Assembly (NCBI GenBank): GCA_947359465.1
Contig: OX375879.1
Span: 120,668,557-120,732,556, forward strand
DNA length: 64,000 nt
Direction: 5' to 3'
Origin: Metellina segmentata
Lineage: Eukaryota; Arthropoda; Arachnida; Araneae; Tetragnathidae
Part shown: piece by piece, positions 62,715 to 64,000 of the stretch
How positions within the stretch are numbered: the stretch's first letter is position 1
How the letters are laid out: each line of letters opens with the position of its first letter
The notes under the pieces: model-generated
Database searches by the model: none
What the model was told of the DNA's origin: nothing
The model's input: the letters and a program-made list of their open reading frames with translations, nothing else
Made by a program: the position numbers and the translations under genes

Positions 62715-63616
62715 GGATTGATGAATTGACGGAAATGGTGCCTGGAAATCGCTGGTAGTGTTCCGCAGAAGCAACACTTTACAGTCTGGAGATCGCGGCA
62801 AATCGGGAAAAGCGTTCGCTTGGATTTGCCTACACGTGGAATTGACGGGAAGCGGTCGCTTGGAGTCGTCGCACGTGGAAAGAGAGCCATTCTACAGGAA
62901 AGTGATAATCCGGAACATCGTCTTTCTTGGACCCAGATAAGAAATTTGATTGATTTTTCAAGTTGTCTAACTTTGTGAATTTAGTGTGATTCAAGTTTCG
63001 ATTTAACTTTAACTTGTATAACTTTGTAAAGTTAGTGTGTTTCAAGTTTCGATTTAACTTCAACTTGAAAATTTATCGATTTAGAGTGATTCAAGTTTCG
63101 ATTTAACTTCAGCTTGAAGAAATTTATCAATTATTGTGTTTCAAGTTTCGATTTAACTTCAACTTGCATAAATTGGTAGTTAGAAATGCTGCATCGCATA
63201 TGAATCGGAATTCGTTTTGAATTATTTGAGTTAAAATTGCTTCATGATATATGAGAGACTAGGGAGTAAGATTTATAGTGTTAATATTTTTGTGTTCTCT
63301 CTTTAATTAGAAATGCTGCATCGCATATGAATCTCAATTATTTTGAATTATATGAGTTATAATGGTTACATGATATATGAGGCTAAGGTATAAGATTTAG
63401 TGCATATGTATTGTGTGTTCTATCTTTTTAGGGTATAAGATTTAGTGCTAGTATTGTGTGTTCTCTTTTAGAGTATAGGATTTATTGCATATATTTTTGT
63501 CGTTCATATATATTGTATGAAATCTAGTACTTTCATTTAGTCATTTAAAAATCTATTTTCAAAATTCATTGTAAGAGGAACCTCTAATTGGTTAAAAGCT
63601 GGTTTTGAAAACAAAA
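62715..63616 (+). mobile_element. Untranslated leader of the LTR retrotransposon with two tandem-repeat arrays
   Basis: Between primer-binding site and gag are about 900 bases. Positions 62975-63170 hold four copies of a unit with core TTCAAGTTTCGATTTAACTT at a spacing of about 50-60 bases. Positions 63185-63500 hold two copies of a roughly 120-base unit beginning AGAAATGCTGCATCGCATAT, followed by shorter repeats of AGTATAGGATTTA type. The likely role is packaging or spacing; no ORF is supported here. Confidence 0.7.
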
Positions 63617-64000
63617 ATGACATTTTTGGCTAAAGGTAGACGGGAGGATCTTAGGATCCTAGCAGAGGAACTAGGGGAGGTCTTAAGTGAAAATCTAAAA
63701 ATCTTTGAGCTAAAGGATATTATTGTCAATTCAGAGCATTATGAAGAAACATTCGCAAAAGAACTCCTGAAAACAATCATAGAGAACAGAGAATCTGAAA
63801 GGGAAAGAACTTTTGAACTGGAGAAAGCCGAAAAGGAAAGAGCTTTTGAACTGGAGAAAGCCGAAAAGGAAAGAGTTTTTGAACTCAAAAAGCTAAAGAT
63901 GCAACTTGAAGCTCAGTCTATGAATTTGACCACAGAAACTGGGCTCAAGGGAGACTGGTTTTTCGGCGATAGTCCTCGCCACAAATACCCATTTGCAGAA
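63617..64000 (+). CDS. Gag-like protein of LTR retrotransposon, N-terminal part (runs off the window)
   Basis: An open frame of 128 codons starts at ATG 63617 and continues past the edge without a stop. It opens MTFLAKGRREDLRILAEELG, a charged helical N-terminus like the gag ORFs of many arthropod Ty3-type elements. It contains an internal 14-residue duplication, ERxFELEKAEKERxF (two tandem copies near residues 70-98). It then reaches GDWFFGDSPRHKYPFAE. The nucleocapsid and pol regions are outside the window. The function is structural packaging of element RNA. The family is inferred from style and from the LTR and PBS upstream. Confidence 0.72.
   Translation, partial: MTFLAKGRREDLRILAEELGEVLSENLKIFELKDIIVNSEHYEETFAKELLKTIIENRESERERTFELEKAEKERAFELEKAEKERVFELKKLKMQLEAQSMNLTTETGLKGDWFFGDSPRHKYPFAE

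Overview
This window is nuclear DNA of an intron-rich, AT-rich animal, most likely an arachnid and probably a spider. The evidence is a CYP3-clan cytochrome P450 with many kilobase-scale introns, dense tRNA-derived SINEs, many Tc1/mariner, Helitron and piggyBac-like relics, and a Ty3-type LTR retrotransposon. There are no bacterial features. The species call is an inference from gene style; no search was run.

Layout of genes. (1) Positions 6240-6335 (+) are the terminal coding exon of an upstream P450 paralog, with a poly(A) signal near 6625; the rest of that gene lies left of the window. (2) Positions 18820-50189 (+) hold a complete 14-exon P450 gene. I reconstructed it exon by exon: 1,584 coding bases, 527 residues, all phases consistent. 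It has an N-terminal membrane anchor, helix-C WxxxR, I-helix GGYETT, K-helix ETLR and heme loop [10 protein letters not shown]. Intron 7 is only 86 bp and needs a GC-AG splice. (3) Positions 51606-60360 (-) hold the last five exons of a DEAD-box RNA helicase resembling DDX55/Spb4, convergent with the P450. Its catalytic core lies right of the window. (4) From 62334 to the right edge is the 5' part of an LTR retrotransposon: LTR, primer-binding site, repeat-rich leader and the start of gag.

Everything else is intron or intergenic DNA filled with repeats. The commonest are two tRNA-derived SINE types (called A and B here) that carry different tRNA-like heads on one shared body; about 35 copies or fragments are visible, several with clear target-site duplications. 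Also present are three Helitron-like families (TC...CTAG ends), Tc1/mariner relics (some with TA duplications and inverted ends), a TTAA-flanked MITE with a GACGAGATATCTCGTC palindrome, a 2.1 kb long-inverted-repeat element, a foldback element at 42079-42633, a solo LTR inside a SINE, and degenerate minisatellites.

The two host genes have unrelated roles: xenobiotic or lipid oxidation at the ER membrane, and 60S ribosome biogenesis in the nucleolus. I see no operon-like logic and no clear new multi-gene system. The most unusual items are the modular SINE heads, the palindromic MITE, the long inverted repeat, the GC-AG intron and the nested insertions.
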